Counted from the first letter of the stretch, positions 45,818 through 54,923 are shown. The stretch: 64,000 bases of DNA from Clostridiales bacterium CCNA10 (GCA_003573975.1 AP018533.1:2356001-2420000), one strand, 5' to 3'. Program-made: numbers and translations. The notes: a model not told the origin generated them from the sequence alone.

Positions 45818-46805
45818 TGTAGGAGTACACTACATATTGGACAGTTGAATAAAAAAGGATGAAGGATAAGGCCTCAGCGGTTATAGTTGAAGTTGTGAGC
45901 AACAACTGAACGAGAGGGGGCTATATCCTTCATGAGCAAGAGTATAACACAAGACATGGCATATCGGCAATCCCTGATGAAGTATGCGGCGTGAGCCGTG
46001 CCAGCCGGAAGTACAACAAGAGCCGCTCGTACATCTACTTCTGGAAGGCCCGCTGGGACGGAACGGCGGGCTCTATGGCCTGTCAGTCCCGGCGTCCCCA
46101 CAGCCATCCAAATCAGCACACAGAAGCAGAACTCAAACTCATCCGGGATCTGCGCCGCCGAAATCCCAGCCTTGGCATGGTGGAACTGTGGCATCGGCTG
46201 CGGCTGCGGGGTTATACACGCCGTCCGGAGAGCCTGTTCCGGGTGATGCGGAAGCTGGGGATGTTTCCTGCAGCTGAGAAAAAACCAGCGTATAAGCCCA
46301 AGCCCTACGAGCAGATGACCTATCCAGGCCAGCGGGTCCAGGTGGATGTGAAAGTCGTACCCCGCAGGTGTATTGCAGACTCGGAGCTGCGCTTGTTCCA
46401 GTACACTGCCATAGATGAATTCACCCGCCTGCGCTTCCTGGCCGCCTATCCCGAGCAGAGCACCTACTCTTCTGCTGACTTTCTGAAGCGGTTGTTCAAG
46501 TGGTATGCCCGCCGGGGCATCCGGGTGGAGTGTGTCCAGACAGACAACGGATTTGAGTTCACCAATCGTTTCTCCAACAGCAAACATGACCTGCCCACCC
46601 TGTTTGAGGCTACCGCTGCACAGCTCGGTATACACCACAAGCTCATCCGTCCCTACACGCCCCGCCACAACGGCAAGGTGGAGCGCAGCCACAGGGAGGA
46701 CCAGAAACGCTTCTATGCCTGCCACAGTTTTTATTCTCTGGACGATTTTGATAAGCAGCTCGCCGTCCATAACCGCCGCTCCAATAACTTTCCCATGAGG
46801 CCCCT
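45818..46805 (+). mobile_element. IS481-family element, 3' end lost
   Basis: Begins near TGTAGGAGTACACTAC (45818), carries a leader and a degraded DDE transposase, and stops abruptly at 46805 where IS1182 sequence starts. No right inverted repeat was found. Confidence 0.75.
45932..46805 (+). pseudogene. IS481-family transposase remnant
   Basis: ATG 45932 opens MSKSITQDMAYRQSLMKYA and hits a stop within 21 codons; the frame resumes at about 45991 (SRASRKYNKSRSYIYFWKAR). This is best explained by a deletion of about ten bases in the N-terminal helix-turn-helix. The rve/DDE core follows: VDVKVVPRRC, AIDEFTRLRFLAAYPEQ, TDNGFEF and Glu in KVERSHREDQKRFY. After NNFPMRPL the coding sequence is cut and continues into antisense IS1182 DNA. 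It should be inactive. Confidence 0.85.
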
Positions 46806-48061
46806 CGCATGGCGTGCTTTTCTTTTGCATCAGCAAAAACACGCTCTATGGTCTCTTTTCTCATGGCATAGAGTTCCTTGCCACGTTCGGTTTTTCTCAA
46901 ATGTTCGACCAAATCGAGATATTCCTGCCAGATATGAGTTGTGAGTATCCGCTGTCCGCTTTCATTTGCGCCACAAACAGTTCTGCAGGGACAGTCTTTG
47001 CAGATTTTGGGTGAACTGCGGTAAGTCCGTTTCCCTTCTTTGCTTGTGGTCGTATGCCGCAGTTCATGTCCTCTGGGACAGGTAAAACTGTCTGTTGCTG
47101 CATCATAAGTAAAATCCCAAGGCTTAAATTTATCGTTCTTTCCCTTGTATCGGGTATAGGGAAGGATGGGAATTCTGCTGTGTTCCAGAACTTTCTTTGC
47201 AATCCAGGGTGTTTTGTATCCGGCATCCATCGTTACAAACTTAACTTCGGGAAAACTGTTCGTTACCTGGTCGTATACTGCGTCCCATGCAGCACTATCG
47301 CTTACATTTCCAGCGGTTACCTCAACACCCAACACAAAGCCGTGCTTATCACAGGCAGTATGTGCTTCGTACGCAAACTGCCGCTCATGTGCCCCTTTTA
47401 CAAACATTCCGCAGTCAGGGTCGGTTTTGGACACCGTTTTCTCAACCGTTCCTCCTCCGGAACTTCCTTTATTTTCGTCATCATCGTCATCGTTGACTTT
47501 CTTACCCAGTTGTTTTCGTTCCTCGGATACCTCTTTGCGAAGTTGTTCCTCGTACACCTTCGCGGCCTTGGCGACCTGTTCCTTCTGGAACTTCTTTTTA
47601 TTCGCGGATGCTTTAATATGTGTTCCGTCGATAAAAATCATGCTTGGGTCTACCATCCGGTTGTTCAGTGCTTTGTTCAAAATATGTGCAAAAATTTCTT
47701 CACTCAGCTCCGGGGGAAAGCGTTTGCAAAAGGCATAACTTACCGTTGCGAAATGAGGGATCTCGTCCAGTAGACTGTATCCCAAGAACCAACGGTATGC
47801 TATATTTACTTGTATCTCCCGGTGAGTCTGACGTAAAGACGCGATCCCAAACAAATGCTGAATTAGAACCATCTTGATCAACACTACAGGATCCGTTCCT
47901 GGACGCCCGTTGTCTGCGCAATAATATGGACTTAACCGCTCATATAGCCAGTCATAATCCATGACTCTTTCTACTTTTCGGAGCAGATGGTCTGGGGGGA
48001 CTAATGCATCCACATCCACCATCACTATATCTTTTCGGGAATCCGTTTTTCAGTTCTCCAT
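46806..48061 (-). pseudogene. IS1182-family transposase, copy 2, nonsense and C-terminal truncation
   Basis: Starting from ATG 48061, the fourth codon is TGA (48050-48052) where copy 1 has TGG. Downstream the frame is open through the DDE core and CKDCPCRTVC and ends in foreign sequence after EKHAMRG because the C terminus is deleted. A GTG restart at 48025 could still give most of the protein. It shows what the IS30-interrupted copy looked like: the insertion target sequence occurs here once. Confidence 0.85.
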
Positions 48062-48129
48062 ATTCAATCCCACTTTTCTCTATTATACCAGAAGAACTCC
48101 GCCGCTGGCGAGGTTCTTTGACAAGCTGA
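46806..48129 (-). mobile_element. IS1182-family insertion sequence, copy 2, truncated
   Basis: Nearly identical to copy 1 at 11735-14347 without the IS30 insert. The right inverted repeat is intact and ends at 48129. About 195 bases of the left end, including the inverted repeat and the last residues of the transposase, are missing and replaced by the IS481 fragment at 46805/46806. Confidence 0.88.
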
Positions 48130-48164
48130 CCGGGGTGTGTTCCCAGTGGAAACGCACCCCGGTC
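48128..48164 (-). terminator. Terminator hairpin downstream of the rhomboid gene, abutting IS1182 copy 2
   Basis: GACCGGGGTG pairs with CACCCCGGTC, with a further TTCC/GGAA inner pairing. On the minus strand the rhomboid gene ends ten bases before it and the IS terminus follows at once, in place of a T run. Confidence 0.75.
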
Positions 48165-48173
48165 ATTTTTGTC

Positions 48174-48746
48174 TTATATCCTGCGGCCGCGGCCCATAGC
48201 AAAGCCCAGCCCCGCACCGCACAGGCCGCCCACAATGTGGGTCAGCTGTGAGACGCTGTCCCGTGCGGTCGCGGCGTCCACCACCTCGCCCCCCAGATAG
48301 AGGAGCACCACCAGCACCAGGGTCAGCGGCACCTCCCCCTCCCGCATCCCGGCCAGAGAGGACAGCACGATCATCATAAATACGATGCCGCTGGCTCCCA
48401 GCAGGGCGGAGCCAGGGAACAGGAGGAACTGCACCAGGCCGGAGATCAGGGCGGTCAGGACCACGCAGCCCAGCAGCCGCCTGCTGCCGTACTTCTCCTC
48501 CAGAGGCGGCCCGATCACCAGCAGCAACATGATGTTGCCGATAAAGTGGGTATAATTGGCATGGCCCAGCACATGGGTGAACATCCTCACATAGGTCAAC
48601 GGGTCGGTGAGCGGGGCGCGGTAGACGCAGAACAACAGCCGGGTACTCCCGCCCCCCGTGAGCATCCCAAAAATCAGCGCCCCCAGGGACAGCAGGGAGA
48701 AGGTCAGCACCACCGGCGCGTTATACTGCAGGCGCAGCGGCCTCAA
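48174..48746 (-). CDS. Rhomboid-family intramembrane serine protease
   Basis: A 190-residue polytopic protein with about six helices. The catalytic dyad is visible: Ser119 in LLGASGIVF and His170 in QLTHIVGG; the oxyanion-side HxxxN pattern appears as HANYTHFIGNIMLL. The start is TTG 48746, overlapping the serA stop as TTGA, with only a weak ribosome site. Translation therefore probably depends on serA. Substrates are unknown. Confidence 0.85.
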   Translation of the reverse strand: MRPLRLQYNAPVVLTFSLLSLGALIFGMLTGGGSTRLLFCVYRAPLTDPLTYVRMFTHVLGHANYTHFIGNIMLLLVIGPPLEEKYGSRRLLGCVVLTALISGLVQFLLFPGSALLGASGIVFMMIVLSSLAGMREGEVPLTLVLVVLLYLGGEVVDAATARDSVSQLTHIVGGLCGAGLGFAMGRGRRI

Positions 48747-49915
48747 TGATTCAGAACCCGGACCCGGATCATACCCGGGATGGCCCGCAGCTCCTCGGCC
48801 ACCTTATCCTTGATGCGGCTGTTCAGATCCACCATGGTATAGGCGTAGTCCTTCTTGGACTTGTTGGTCAGGTTCTCCACGTTGACCCCCTCCTTGGAGA
48901 GGATAGAGGTGATCTTGGTCAGCATGGCCGGAATGTTCTGATGGATCAGGCACACCCGGGAGATCCCGCTCCACTCCTGAGCCACGTTGGGCAGGTTCAC
49001 CGAGTTCTTGATGTTTCCGTTGAGCAGATAGTCCTTCAGCTGGTCCGCCGCCATGCGGGCGCAGTTCTCCTCACTTTCCGGAGTGGATGCCCCCAGATGG
49101 GGCAGCGCCACCACATGGGCCGCTACTGCGATCTTCTCATCGGGGAAGTCGGTGACGTACCGGGCCACCCGGCCGGACTCCAGGGCCTGGATCATGTCGT
49201 CATCGTTTACCAGGCCGCCCCGGGCCAGGTTCAGGATCCGGACCTGACCCTTCATCTTGGCAATGGACTCCGCGTTGATAAAGTCCTTGGTGCTGTTGTT
49301 ATAGGGGATGTGGATGGTGATGTAGTCGGACACCCGGTACAGCTCATCCACATTTTTCACCACATGGACATGGCGGTCCAGGCGCAGGGCGGCCTCCACC
49401 GACAGGAAGGGGTCATAGCCGTACACATCCATCCCCAGCTCCAGGGCGATGTTGCACACCAGCGCGCCGATGGCCCCCAGGCCGATGACGCCCAGGGTCT
49501 TGCGGTACAACTCCGGCCCAGCGAAGGCGGACTTTCCCTTCTCCACCGCGGCGGCCAGATCCACCCCGGGGGTGTGGACCTGCTCCTGCACCCACTCCGC
49601 GCCGCCCAGAATGTCCCGGGAGGCGATGAGCAGGGCGGCCAAAACCAGTTCCTTGACCGCGTTGGCGTTGGCGCCGGGGGTGTTGAACACCACGATGCCG
49701 TTTTCCGAGCAGCGGTCGATGGGGATGTTGTTGGTCCCCGCCCCCGCCCGGGCGATGGCCCGCAGCTCCTCCGGGAACACATAGTCGTGCATGGGGGCGG
49801 AGCGGACCAGGATGCCGTCCTCGTTCTCCACCTCGCCGCCCACCTGGAAGCGTGTCTGATCCAGCAGGTCCAGGCCGGCGCTGGAAATCTTATTTAAGGT
49901 TTTGATGCGGTACAT
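48743..49915 (-). CDS. serA: D-3-phosphoglycerate dehydrogenase
   Basis: A 390-residue NAD-dependent dehydrogenase, first step of serine synthesis. The NAD-binding motif is GVIGLGAIGALV (about residues 138-149), with the catalytic Arg in LNLARGGLVND, Glu in DFPDEKIA and His in LPHLGASTPESEENC. A C-terminal ACT-type domain (ISRVCLIHQNIPAMLTKITS) could sense serine. ATG 49915 follows GAGG. It lies 53 bases after serC. Confidence 0.94.
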   Translation of the reverse strand: MYRIKTLNKISSAGLDLLDQTRFQVGGEVENEDGILVRSAPMHDYVFPEELRAIARAGAGTNNIPIDRCSENGIVVFNTPGANANAVKELVLAALLIASRDILGGAEWVQEQVHTPGVDLAAAVEKGKSAFAGPELYRKTLGVIGLGAIGALVCNIALELGMDVYGYDPFLSVEAALRLDRHVHVVKNVDELYRVSDYITIHIPYNNSTKDFINAESIAKMKGQVRILNLARGGLVNDDDMIQALESGRVARYVTDFPDEKIAVAAHVVALPHLGASTPESEENCARMAADQLKDYLLNGNIKNSVNLPNVAQEWSGISRVCLIHQNIPAMLTKITSILSKEGVNVENLTNKSKKDYAYTMVDLNSRIKDKVAEELRAIPGMIRVRVLNH

Positions 49916-49968
49916 AAATAAAGACCTCGAATCTATGTTGTAATGAGAACGCCCCGTTCTGCGGGGGC

Positions 49969-51054
49969 TCAGTTGTTCCGGTCGAACTCACGGATGAACT
50001 GGCACAGGCGCTCCACGCCCTCCACAGGCATGGCGTTGTAGATGCTGGCCCGCATCCCGCCGGTCTTGCGGTGGCCCTTCAGATTGACGAAGCCGGCCTC
50101 CGCGGCCTCCGCCACGAATTTGGCGTCCAGCGCCTCGTCCCCGGTGCGGAAGGTGACATTCATCCCGGAGCGGGAACCCTTCTCCGCGTGGCAGTGGAAC
50201 AGCCTGGAGCTGTCCAGGGTGTCGTACAGCATGGAGGAGCGCAGGGTGCGCAGCTTCTCCATCCCAGCCAGGCCCCCCTGCTCCTCCACCCAGTCCAGGG
50301 TGAGGCCCAGCATATAGATGCACCAGCAGGGCGGGGTGTTGTACATGGAGTCCTTCTCGATCATGGTCTGATAGTTCATGATCAGGGGGGTGAAGGGCAG
50401 CTCGTGCCCGGCTAGGTCCTCCCGGATGATGACCACTGTCAGCCCGGCGGGGGCCATGTTCTTCTGTGCTCCGGCATAGACGATGCCGAATTTGGACAGG
50501 TCCACCGGCCGGGAGAGGATGTCAGAGGACATATCACACACCAGGGGCACCTTCCCCGTCTCGGGAACATACTGCCACTCGGTGCCGTAGATGGTGTTGT
50601 TGGCGCAGTAGTAGAAGTAGCTGGCCTCCGGATCCAGCTTCAGCTGGTCCTGAGCGGGGATATAGGAGTGATCCCGGTCCCCGGAGTCGGCGGCGATGTT
50701 CACGGTGCCGTACTTTTTGGCCTCCTTCATGGCGATGGAGGAGAAATTTCCCGTGACGGCGTAGTCCGCCTTCCCGGTGCGGCCCATCAGGTTCAGCGGG
50801 ATCATGGAGAACTGGCCGGAGGCGCCAGTCTGGAGCAGAAGGACCCGATAGCCGTCGGGCACCTGCATCAGACGGCGCAGCTTTTCCTGGGTCTCCTCAA
50901 AAATCTTCAAAAAAACCTTTGACCGGTGACTCATCTCCATCACGGACATACCGGAACCACGGTAGTTGGTGATCTCTGATCCCGCGCGCTCCAGGGCGGA
51001 GAGGGGGAGCATGGAAGGTCCTGCGGAGAAGTTGTAAACACGCTGGTCACTCAT
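49969..51054 (-). CDS. serC: Phosphoserine aminotransferase
   Basis: A 361-residue PLP enzyme converting 3-phosphohydroxypyruvate to phosphoserine. Motifs: VYNFSAGPSMLP at the N terminus, GASGQFSM cofactor phosphate loop, DMSSDILSRP, the PLP-lysine segment VYAGAQKNMAPAGL, and the substrate arginines in HRKTGGMRASIYNAMP. ATG 51054 follows AAAGGGG. First gene of serC-serA-rhomboid, behind a consensus promoter. Confidence 0.96.
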   Translation of the reverse strand: MSDQRVYNFSAGPSMLPLSALERAGSEITNYRGSGMSVMEMSHRSKVFLKIFEETQEKLRRLMQVPDGYRVLLLQTGASGQFSMIPLNLMGRTGKADYAVTGNFSSIAMKEAKKYGTVNIAADSGDRDHSYIPAQDQLKLDPEASYFYYCANNTIYGTEWQYVPETGKVPLVCDMSSDILSRPVDLSKFGIVYAGAQKNMAPAGLTVVIIREDLAGHELPFTPLIMNYQTMIEKDSMYNTPPCWCIYMLGLTLDWVEEQGGLAGMEKLRTLRSSMLYDTLDSSRLFHCHAEKGSRSGMNVTFRTGDEALDAKFVAEAAEAGFVNLKGHRKTGGMRASIYNAMPVEGVERLCQFIREFDRNN

Positions 51055-51129
51055 TTGGGAGAACCCCTTTCAAAGATAAAATACTGTCCCACGCCGCGCC
51101 GAAAACGAACAGGGCCGGGATAATGTTTT

Positions 51130-51158
51130 ATTATAGTAAAGAGAAAAAGAAGTGTCAA
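51130..51158 (-). promoter_or_regulatory. Perfect-consensus promoter of serC-serA
   Basis: On the minus strand TTGACA (51153-51158), exactly 17 bases, TATAAT (51130-51135). This is the full sigma-A consensus, implying strong expression unless a repressor acts. Confidence 0.9.
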
Positions 51159-51211
51159 TCCTTCCAGCCGGAATGTGGGGAAATATTTCTTCCGGGAACA
51201 GGGCCCCCCTC

Positions 51212-51257
51212 TTGACAAGCGTGTGCTCTTCATATATACTATGCATATAGTATATAT
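51212..51257 (+). promoter_or_regulatory. GntR operon promoter overlapped by palindromic operator
   Basis: TTGACA (51212-51217), 17-base spacer, TATACT (51235-51240). The -10 box lies within an 11-bp inverted repeat with a 4-base centre (51232-51242 and 51247-51257, arms ATATATACTAT). The regulator encoded next is a YtrA-type GntR protein, so autorepression by blocking the -10 is expected. Confidence 0.82.
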
Positions 51258-51346
51258 ACACTATGTCAGAAAGGCACACCGGACGCCGGGACGCCTGACC
51301 CGTGCACAGGGCAGACAGCCGCCGCCCCGTCTGGAAAGGATCAAAT

Positions 51347-51727
51347 ATGGACATCATTCTCAGCAACTCCAGCGGAAAACCCATCTATGAGCAGATTGCG
51401 GACCAGGTCCGGGAGCAGATCCTGTCCGGCGCGCTGTCGGCGGGGGACGCCCTGCCCTCCATGCGCGTACTGGCCAAGGAGCTGCGGATCTCGGTCATCA
51501 CCACCAAGCGGGCCTATGAGGAGCTGGAGCGGGACGGTTTTCTGGACAATGTCCCGGGAAAAGGCTGCTTTGTGGCCCCGCAGAACCGAGAGCTGCTGCG
51601 GGAGGCCCAGCTGCGCCGGGTGGAGGACATCCTCGCCCAGGCCGTGGATGAGGCCCGCAAGGGCGGCTTCTCCCTGTCGGAACTGCAGGAACTTCTGACT
51701 CTACTGTATCAAGGGGACGAATTATGA
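51347..51727 (+). CDS. GntR-family regulator, YtrA subfamily
   Basis: A 126-residue regulator. The winged helix spans about residues 10-78 (PIYEQIADQVREQILSGALS, LPSMRVLAKELRISVITTKR, YEELERDGFL), followed by a short C-terminal dimerisation helix pair as in YtrA, without an effector domain. ATG 51347 follows AAAGGA. It overlaps the ABC ATPase gene by ATGA, so regulator and transporter are made together, the standard YtrA layout where cell-envelope stress or antibiotics relieve repression. Confidence 0.92.
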   Translation: MDIILSNSSGKPIYEQIADQVREQILSGALSAGDALPSMRVLAKELRISVITTKRAYEELERDGFLDNVPGKGCFVAPQNRELLREAQLRRVEDILAQAVDEARKGGFSLSELQELLTLLYQGDEL

Positions 51728-52593
51728 CGAATTGCATTGAGATCAAGGGGCTGTGCAAGTCCTATCCGGACTTCTCCCTCCAAAATATCGACCTCACTCT
51801 CCCCGGCGGCACCATCATGGGGCTGATCGGGGAAAACGGGGCAGGAAAAACCACCACCATCAAGTGCATCCTGAACCTGATCCGCCGGGACGCGGGGGAG
51901 ATCACCCTTCTGGGGCGGGACAACCTGCGTGAGGAGCGGGCGGCCAAGGCCGGCGTGGGCGTGGTTCTGGATGAGTGTGTGTTCCACGACGCGCTGCGGC
52001 CCCGGGACCTGGAGCGCATCCTGGCCCCCGTCTATCCCACCTGGGACAATGGGCTGTACCGGGACTATCTGGACAAATTCCGCCTGCCCGGGAAAAACCT
52101 CATCAAGACCTTCTCCCGGGGAATGAAGATGAAGCTCTCCCTGGCCGCCGCCCTGGCCCACCGGCCCCAGCTGCTGATCCTGGACGAGGCCACCGCCGGA
52201 CTGGACCCGGTGGTCCGGGACGAGATCCTGGACGAATTTTTGAATTTCATCTGCGACGAGGACCACGCCATCCTCATCTCCAGCCATATCACCAGCGACC
52301 TGGAAAAGGCGGCGGACTACATCACCTACCTCCACCAGGGCCGGGTCGTCCTGTCCCAGCCCAAGGACGAGCTGCTGGACCGTTACGGCCGGGTGGGCTG
52401 CTCCACCGGCGACCTGGCCGCCATCGAGCCCGGCGACCTGCTGCGGGTGCGGAGAGGTACCTTCGGCTGTGAGGGCCTCACCTCCGACCGGGACGTGTTC
52501 CAGAAGAAGTATCCCGGCCTGACGGTGGATCCGGCCAGCCTGGAGGACATCATGCTGTTGATTGGAAAGGGGGAGTCCCTATGTACGGACTGA
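51724..52593 (+). CDS. ABC transporter ATP-binding protein (YtrB-like)
   Basis: A 289-residue ABC ATPase with Walker A GENGAGKTTTI (about residues 37-47), a variant signature FSRGMKMKLS instead of LSGGQ, Walker B LLILDEATAGLDP and switch His in SSHITSD. This signature is typical of the YtrB/EcsA-like exporters next to YtrA regulators. About 60 residues of C-terminal extension follow. It overlaps the permease gene by 13 bases. Confidence 0.92.
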   Translation: MTNCIEIKGLCKSYPDFSLQNIDLTLPGGTIMGLIGENGAGKTTTIKCILNLIRRDAGEITLLGRDNLREERAAKAGVGVVLDECVFHDALRPRDLERILAPVYPTWDNGLYRDYLDKFRLPGKNLIKTFSRGMKMKLSLAAALAHRPQLLILDEATAGLDPVVRDEILDEFLNFICDEDHAILISSHITSDLEKAADYITYLHQGRVVLSQPKDELLDRYGRVGCSTGDLAAIEPGDLLRVRRGTFGCEGLTSDRDVFQKKYPGLTVDPASLEDIMLLIGKGESLCTD

Positions 52594-53222
52594 TCTGGAA
52601 GGATTTTCTTGTGCTGCGAAAGACTCTGCGGCTGTATGTGCTGTTCCTGCTGGGCTATCTGGGGATGGCCCTGCTGGGGATCTTCGACCTCACCTTTGTC
52701 ACCACCTTCTGCGTGGTAATCCTGATGATCCTGCCCATCTCCGCCTTCTCCTATGACGAGTTCGCCCGGTGGGACCGGTATGCCCGCACCCTCCCCCTCT
52801 CCTCACGTCAGATCGTGGGGGGGCGCTATCTGTTCGTCCTCCTGCTTCTGCTGGTGGTGGCGGCCATCGGCGCCGTCTCCGCCGTCCTGCTCTCCCTCAC
52901 CGGCTCCGCCGACCTGTGGGAGAGCCTGGGGGCCCAGCTGGCCTCCCTGGGCGCCGCCCTGTTCATCGTGGATGTAATGCTCCCCCTGAACTACCGGCTG
53001 GGACCGGAGAAGGCCCGCCCCTTCCTGTTCGCCGTCACCTTTCTCCCCTTTATTCTGCTGTTCCTGCTGGCCAAGGCCGACATTCTGGACCTGTCCTTCC
53101 TGGACCGCCTCCGGCCGGGCCAGGTCATTGCAGGATTCATCCTGGTCCTCCTGACCGCCCTGGCGGGGCTGGCGGTCTCCTTTCTGATCTCCTGCCGGGT
53201 CACAGAGCGGAAGGAGTACTGA
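52581..53222 (+). CDS. ABC-2 type transporter permease
   Basis: A 213-residue membrane protein with six predicted helices of the ABC2 membrane 5 type (MYGLIWKDFLVLRKTLRLY at the N terminus, then FARWDRYARTLPLSSRQIVG between helices 2 and 3). It should pair with the preceding ATPase as a dimer. The substrate is unknown; relatives act in envelope homeostasis or peptide antibiotic resistance. Confidence 0.88.
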   Translation: MYGLIWKDFLVLRKTLRLYVLFLLGYLGMALLGIFDLTFVTTFCVVILMILPISAFSYDEFARWDRYARTLPLSSRQIVGGRYLFVLLLLLVVAAIGAVSAVLLSLTGSADLWESLGAQLASLGAALFIVDVMLPLNYRLGPEKARPFLFAVTFLPFILLFLLAKADILDLSFLDRLRPGQVIAGFILVLLTALAGLAVSFLISCRVTERKEY

Positions 53223-53224
53223 CC

Positions 53225-53380
53225 ATGAACGCCAGACGGCGGCTGCTCTGGCTGGGGCGGCTCACCGCCGCCGGAGCCGCCCTGCTCCCCTTCACGGGAA
53301 CAGTCCGCCCCGGCGGCCCCCTCTCCTGCTGCCTGCTGGCGCTGGCTGTGGTCCTGCTCCTTCTGGGTGGCGGGGAATGA
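53225..53380 (+). CDS. Small membrane peptide of the GntR-ABC operon
   Basis: A 51-residue peptide from ATG 53225, ten bases after AAGGAG and two bases after the permease stop. A basic start (NARRRLLWLGR) leads to two short hydrophobic segments (LTAAGAALLPF and LSCCLLALAVVLLLL) and a GGGE tail. It is too short for family recognition, but spacing and ribosome site support translation. Confidence 0.5.
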   Translation: MNARRRLLWLGRLTAAGAALLPFTGTVRPGGPLSCCLLALAVVLLLLGGGE

Positions 53381-53403
53381 GCCGGATATTTTTTCCGCCG
53401 CCC

Positions 53404-53433
53404 TTGCATACAGCCCCCCATCCGTGCTACAAT
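53404..53433 (+). promoter_or_regulatory. Candidate promoter of the 62-residue gene
   Basis: TTGCAT (53404-53409), 18-base spacer, TACAAT (53428-53433), 34 bases before ATG 53468. Confidence 0.5.
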
Positions 53434-53467
53434 GGAAACAGAAGAAAGGGAGAGGGGGGCGTGTCTT

Positions 53468-53656
53468 ATGACCGCTCAGAGTGCGATCCACGAATTGAAG
53501 CAAGTCCGTCAATACTGCTCCGCCCGTGCCATCCCCGCCATCGACTATGCCATTCAGGTCCTCCAGGGCCTGGCCGAGCGGGAAAAGCGGGTGGAGGAGG
53601 CCAAGCAGGCCAATCCCCAGAGCCCCCAGGATCCGGCGGAGGCCTTCCCGGACTGA
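53468..53656 (+). CDS. Small hydrophilic protein
   Basis: A 62-residue protein from ATG 53468 after a GGGAGAGGGGGG purine stretch. It is mostly helical (IHELKQVRQYCSARAIPAID, VLQGLAEREKRVEEAKQ) with a Pro-rich acidic tail. Not recognised. The IS3 element begins 36 bases after its stop. Confidence 0.5.
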   Translation: MTAQSAIHELKQVRQYCSARAIPAIDYAIQVLQGLAEREKRVEEAKQANPQSPQDPAEAFPD

Positions 53657-53751
53657 GTCCGGGCCATCACAAAACAGCAGAGCCCCATCCATGAACTGCC
53701 CCAGATTATGCAGACAGTACAAAAAAGAGCCCTGGTAGGAAATATCGAGTT

Positions 53752-54609
53752 TTAGTAGGAGAGGCGTCGCGCAAGCGGCGCCTCTCCAGTCTTTAACTGG
53801 ATGCGCTCATGGTTATAAAAATGAATATAGCGGTCGATCATTTCGTTGGCTTCCGGGAAGGTAGCCGGTTTGTGGCGGTAAATGCACTCCGTTTTGAGGA
53901 TGGAGAAGAAATTTTCCGCCATGGCGTTGTCATATGGATTTCCCTTTCTTGACATGGACGGTGTAATGCCGTATGCTTGAGTCAGGTTGAAGTATGCTCG
54001 CGAGGTGTACTGAAATCCCTGGTCGCTGTGGAGGTGGAGTTCTGCAGCGACCTTCTTTTTCTCTCGCTTCATTGCCAGACGAATGGTGTCCAGAACCAGA
54101 CCCACCGTCTGTTCCGTTCCGGTTTTGTAAGCCACAATACTGTTGTCGTAGAGATCCCGGATCATGGATAGGTACAGTACGCCCTGCTTGGTGTGGATGT
54201 AGGAGATGTCCGTTACCCATTTTCTGTTTGGCCCATCTGCGTGAAATCCTCTGTTCAGCAGATTCTCATACCTGTGGACCTGCTGCCCCATCTGCTGCCA
54301 TTTCCTGCGGCGGCGGATCTCTGACAGCAGATCATATTTTTTCATGATTCGCAGCACAGTTTTAGGATTACAGAAAATGTTCTGGCTTTTCAGCCATAGC
54401 CACATCCGCCGGTAGCCATAGGTACGGAAGCTGCGTTCCCGCTGCTGTGCGATAACTTTTGCAAGAGCGGCATCCTTCTCCGGCCTGTCCAGACGGTGGA
54501 CAAACGCATAGTAGCCGCTTCTGGATACTGCAAAAAACGTGCACATGACGGATATTGGATATTCCTCTCTGTGACGATATATGATGTGGTATTTTACCCT
54601 TGCCCTCAC
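53752..54609 (-). CDS. IS3-family transposase OrfB (integrase core)
   Basis: A 285-residue DDE transposase. It has the HTH_21 region (YGYRRMWLWLKSQNIFCNPK), then the rve core with Asp in WVTDISYIHTKQG, Asp in LHSDQGFQYTS and Glu in NAMAENFFSILKTE, closing with FYNHERIQLKTGEAP. It starts at GTG 54609 overlapping the orfA stop by four bases (GTGA). Intact. Confidence 0.93.
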   Translation of the reverse strand: MRARVKYHIIYRHREEYPISVMCTFFAVSRSGYYAFVHRLDRPEKDAALAKVIAQQRERSFRTYGYRRMWLWLKSQNIFCNPKTVLRIMKKYDLLSEIRRRRKWQQMGQQVHRYENLLNRGFHADGPNRKWVTDISYIHTKQGVLYLSMIRDLYDNSIVAYKTGTEQTVGLVLDTIRLAMKREKKKVAAELHLHSDQGFQYTSRAYFNLTQAYGITPSMSRKGNPYDNAMAENFFSILKTECIYRHKPATFPEANEMIDRYIHFYNHERIQLKTGEAPLARRLSY

Positions 54610-54920
54610 TTCCTTCCTGTGGACCGCAGAAAATCCCGCAGCAATTTGTTCTCCATCTGCAAGCGATGGATCTCATACGCCTGCTCTGCCACAATGTTTC
54701 TTGGTGCGGCATCTTTCCTCGGTCGTCCTTTGGGCCGTGGAAGGATCCCGGCTTCCAGCTTGCGTTCTTTTCTCCGCTCACGCTCAAGCAGCCTTTTTAC
54801 CACCTGCTTATCCCGAAAGCCGTAGTGTTCTGCAACTTCCCGCTGGGTTTTCCCCTCTGCCAGCATGGCTTTGATCTCAGGCAACAGCGCTTGAATGTGT
54901 GTGTAGTTCCGTTTCTCCAT
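54606..54920 (-). CDS. IS3-family OrfA (helix-turn-helix protein)
   Basis: A 104-residue protein with an N-terminal helix-turn-helix (IKAMLAEGKTQREVAEHYGF) and a C-terminal leucine zipper-like helix (EIHRLQMENKLLRDFLRSTG). OrfA and OrfAB fusions bind the IS ends. No A6G slippery site was seen at its end, so OrfB may be made by coupling at the GTGA overlap. Confidence 0.9.
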   Translation of the reverse strand: MEKRNYTHIQALLPEIKAMLAEGKTQREVAEHYGFRDKQVVKRLLERERRKERKLEAGILPRPKGRPRKDAAPRNIVAEQAYEIHRLQMENKLLRDFLRSTGRK

Positions 54921-54923
54921 AAT

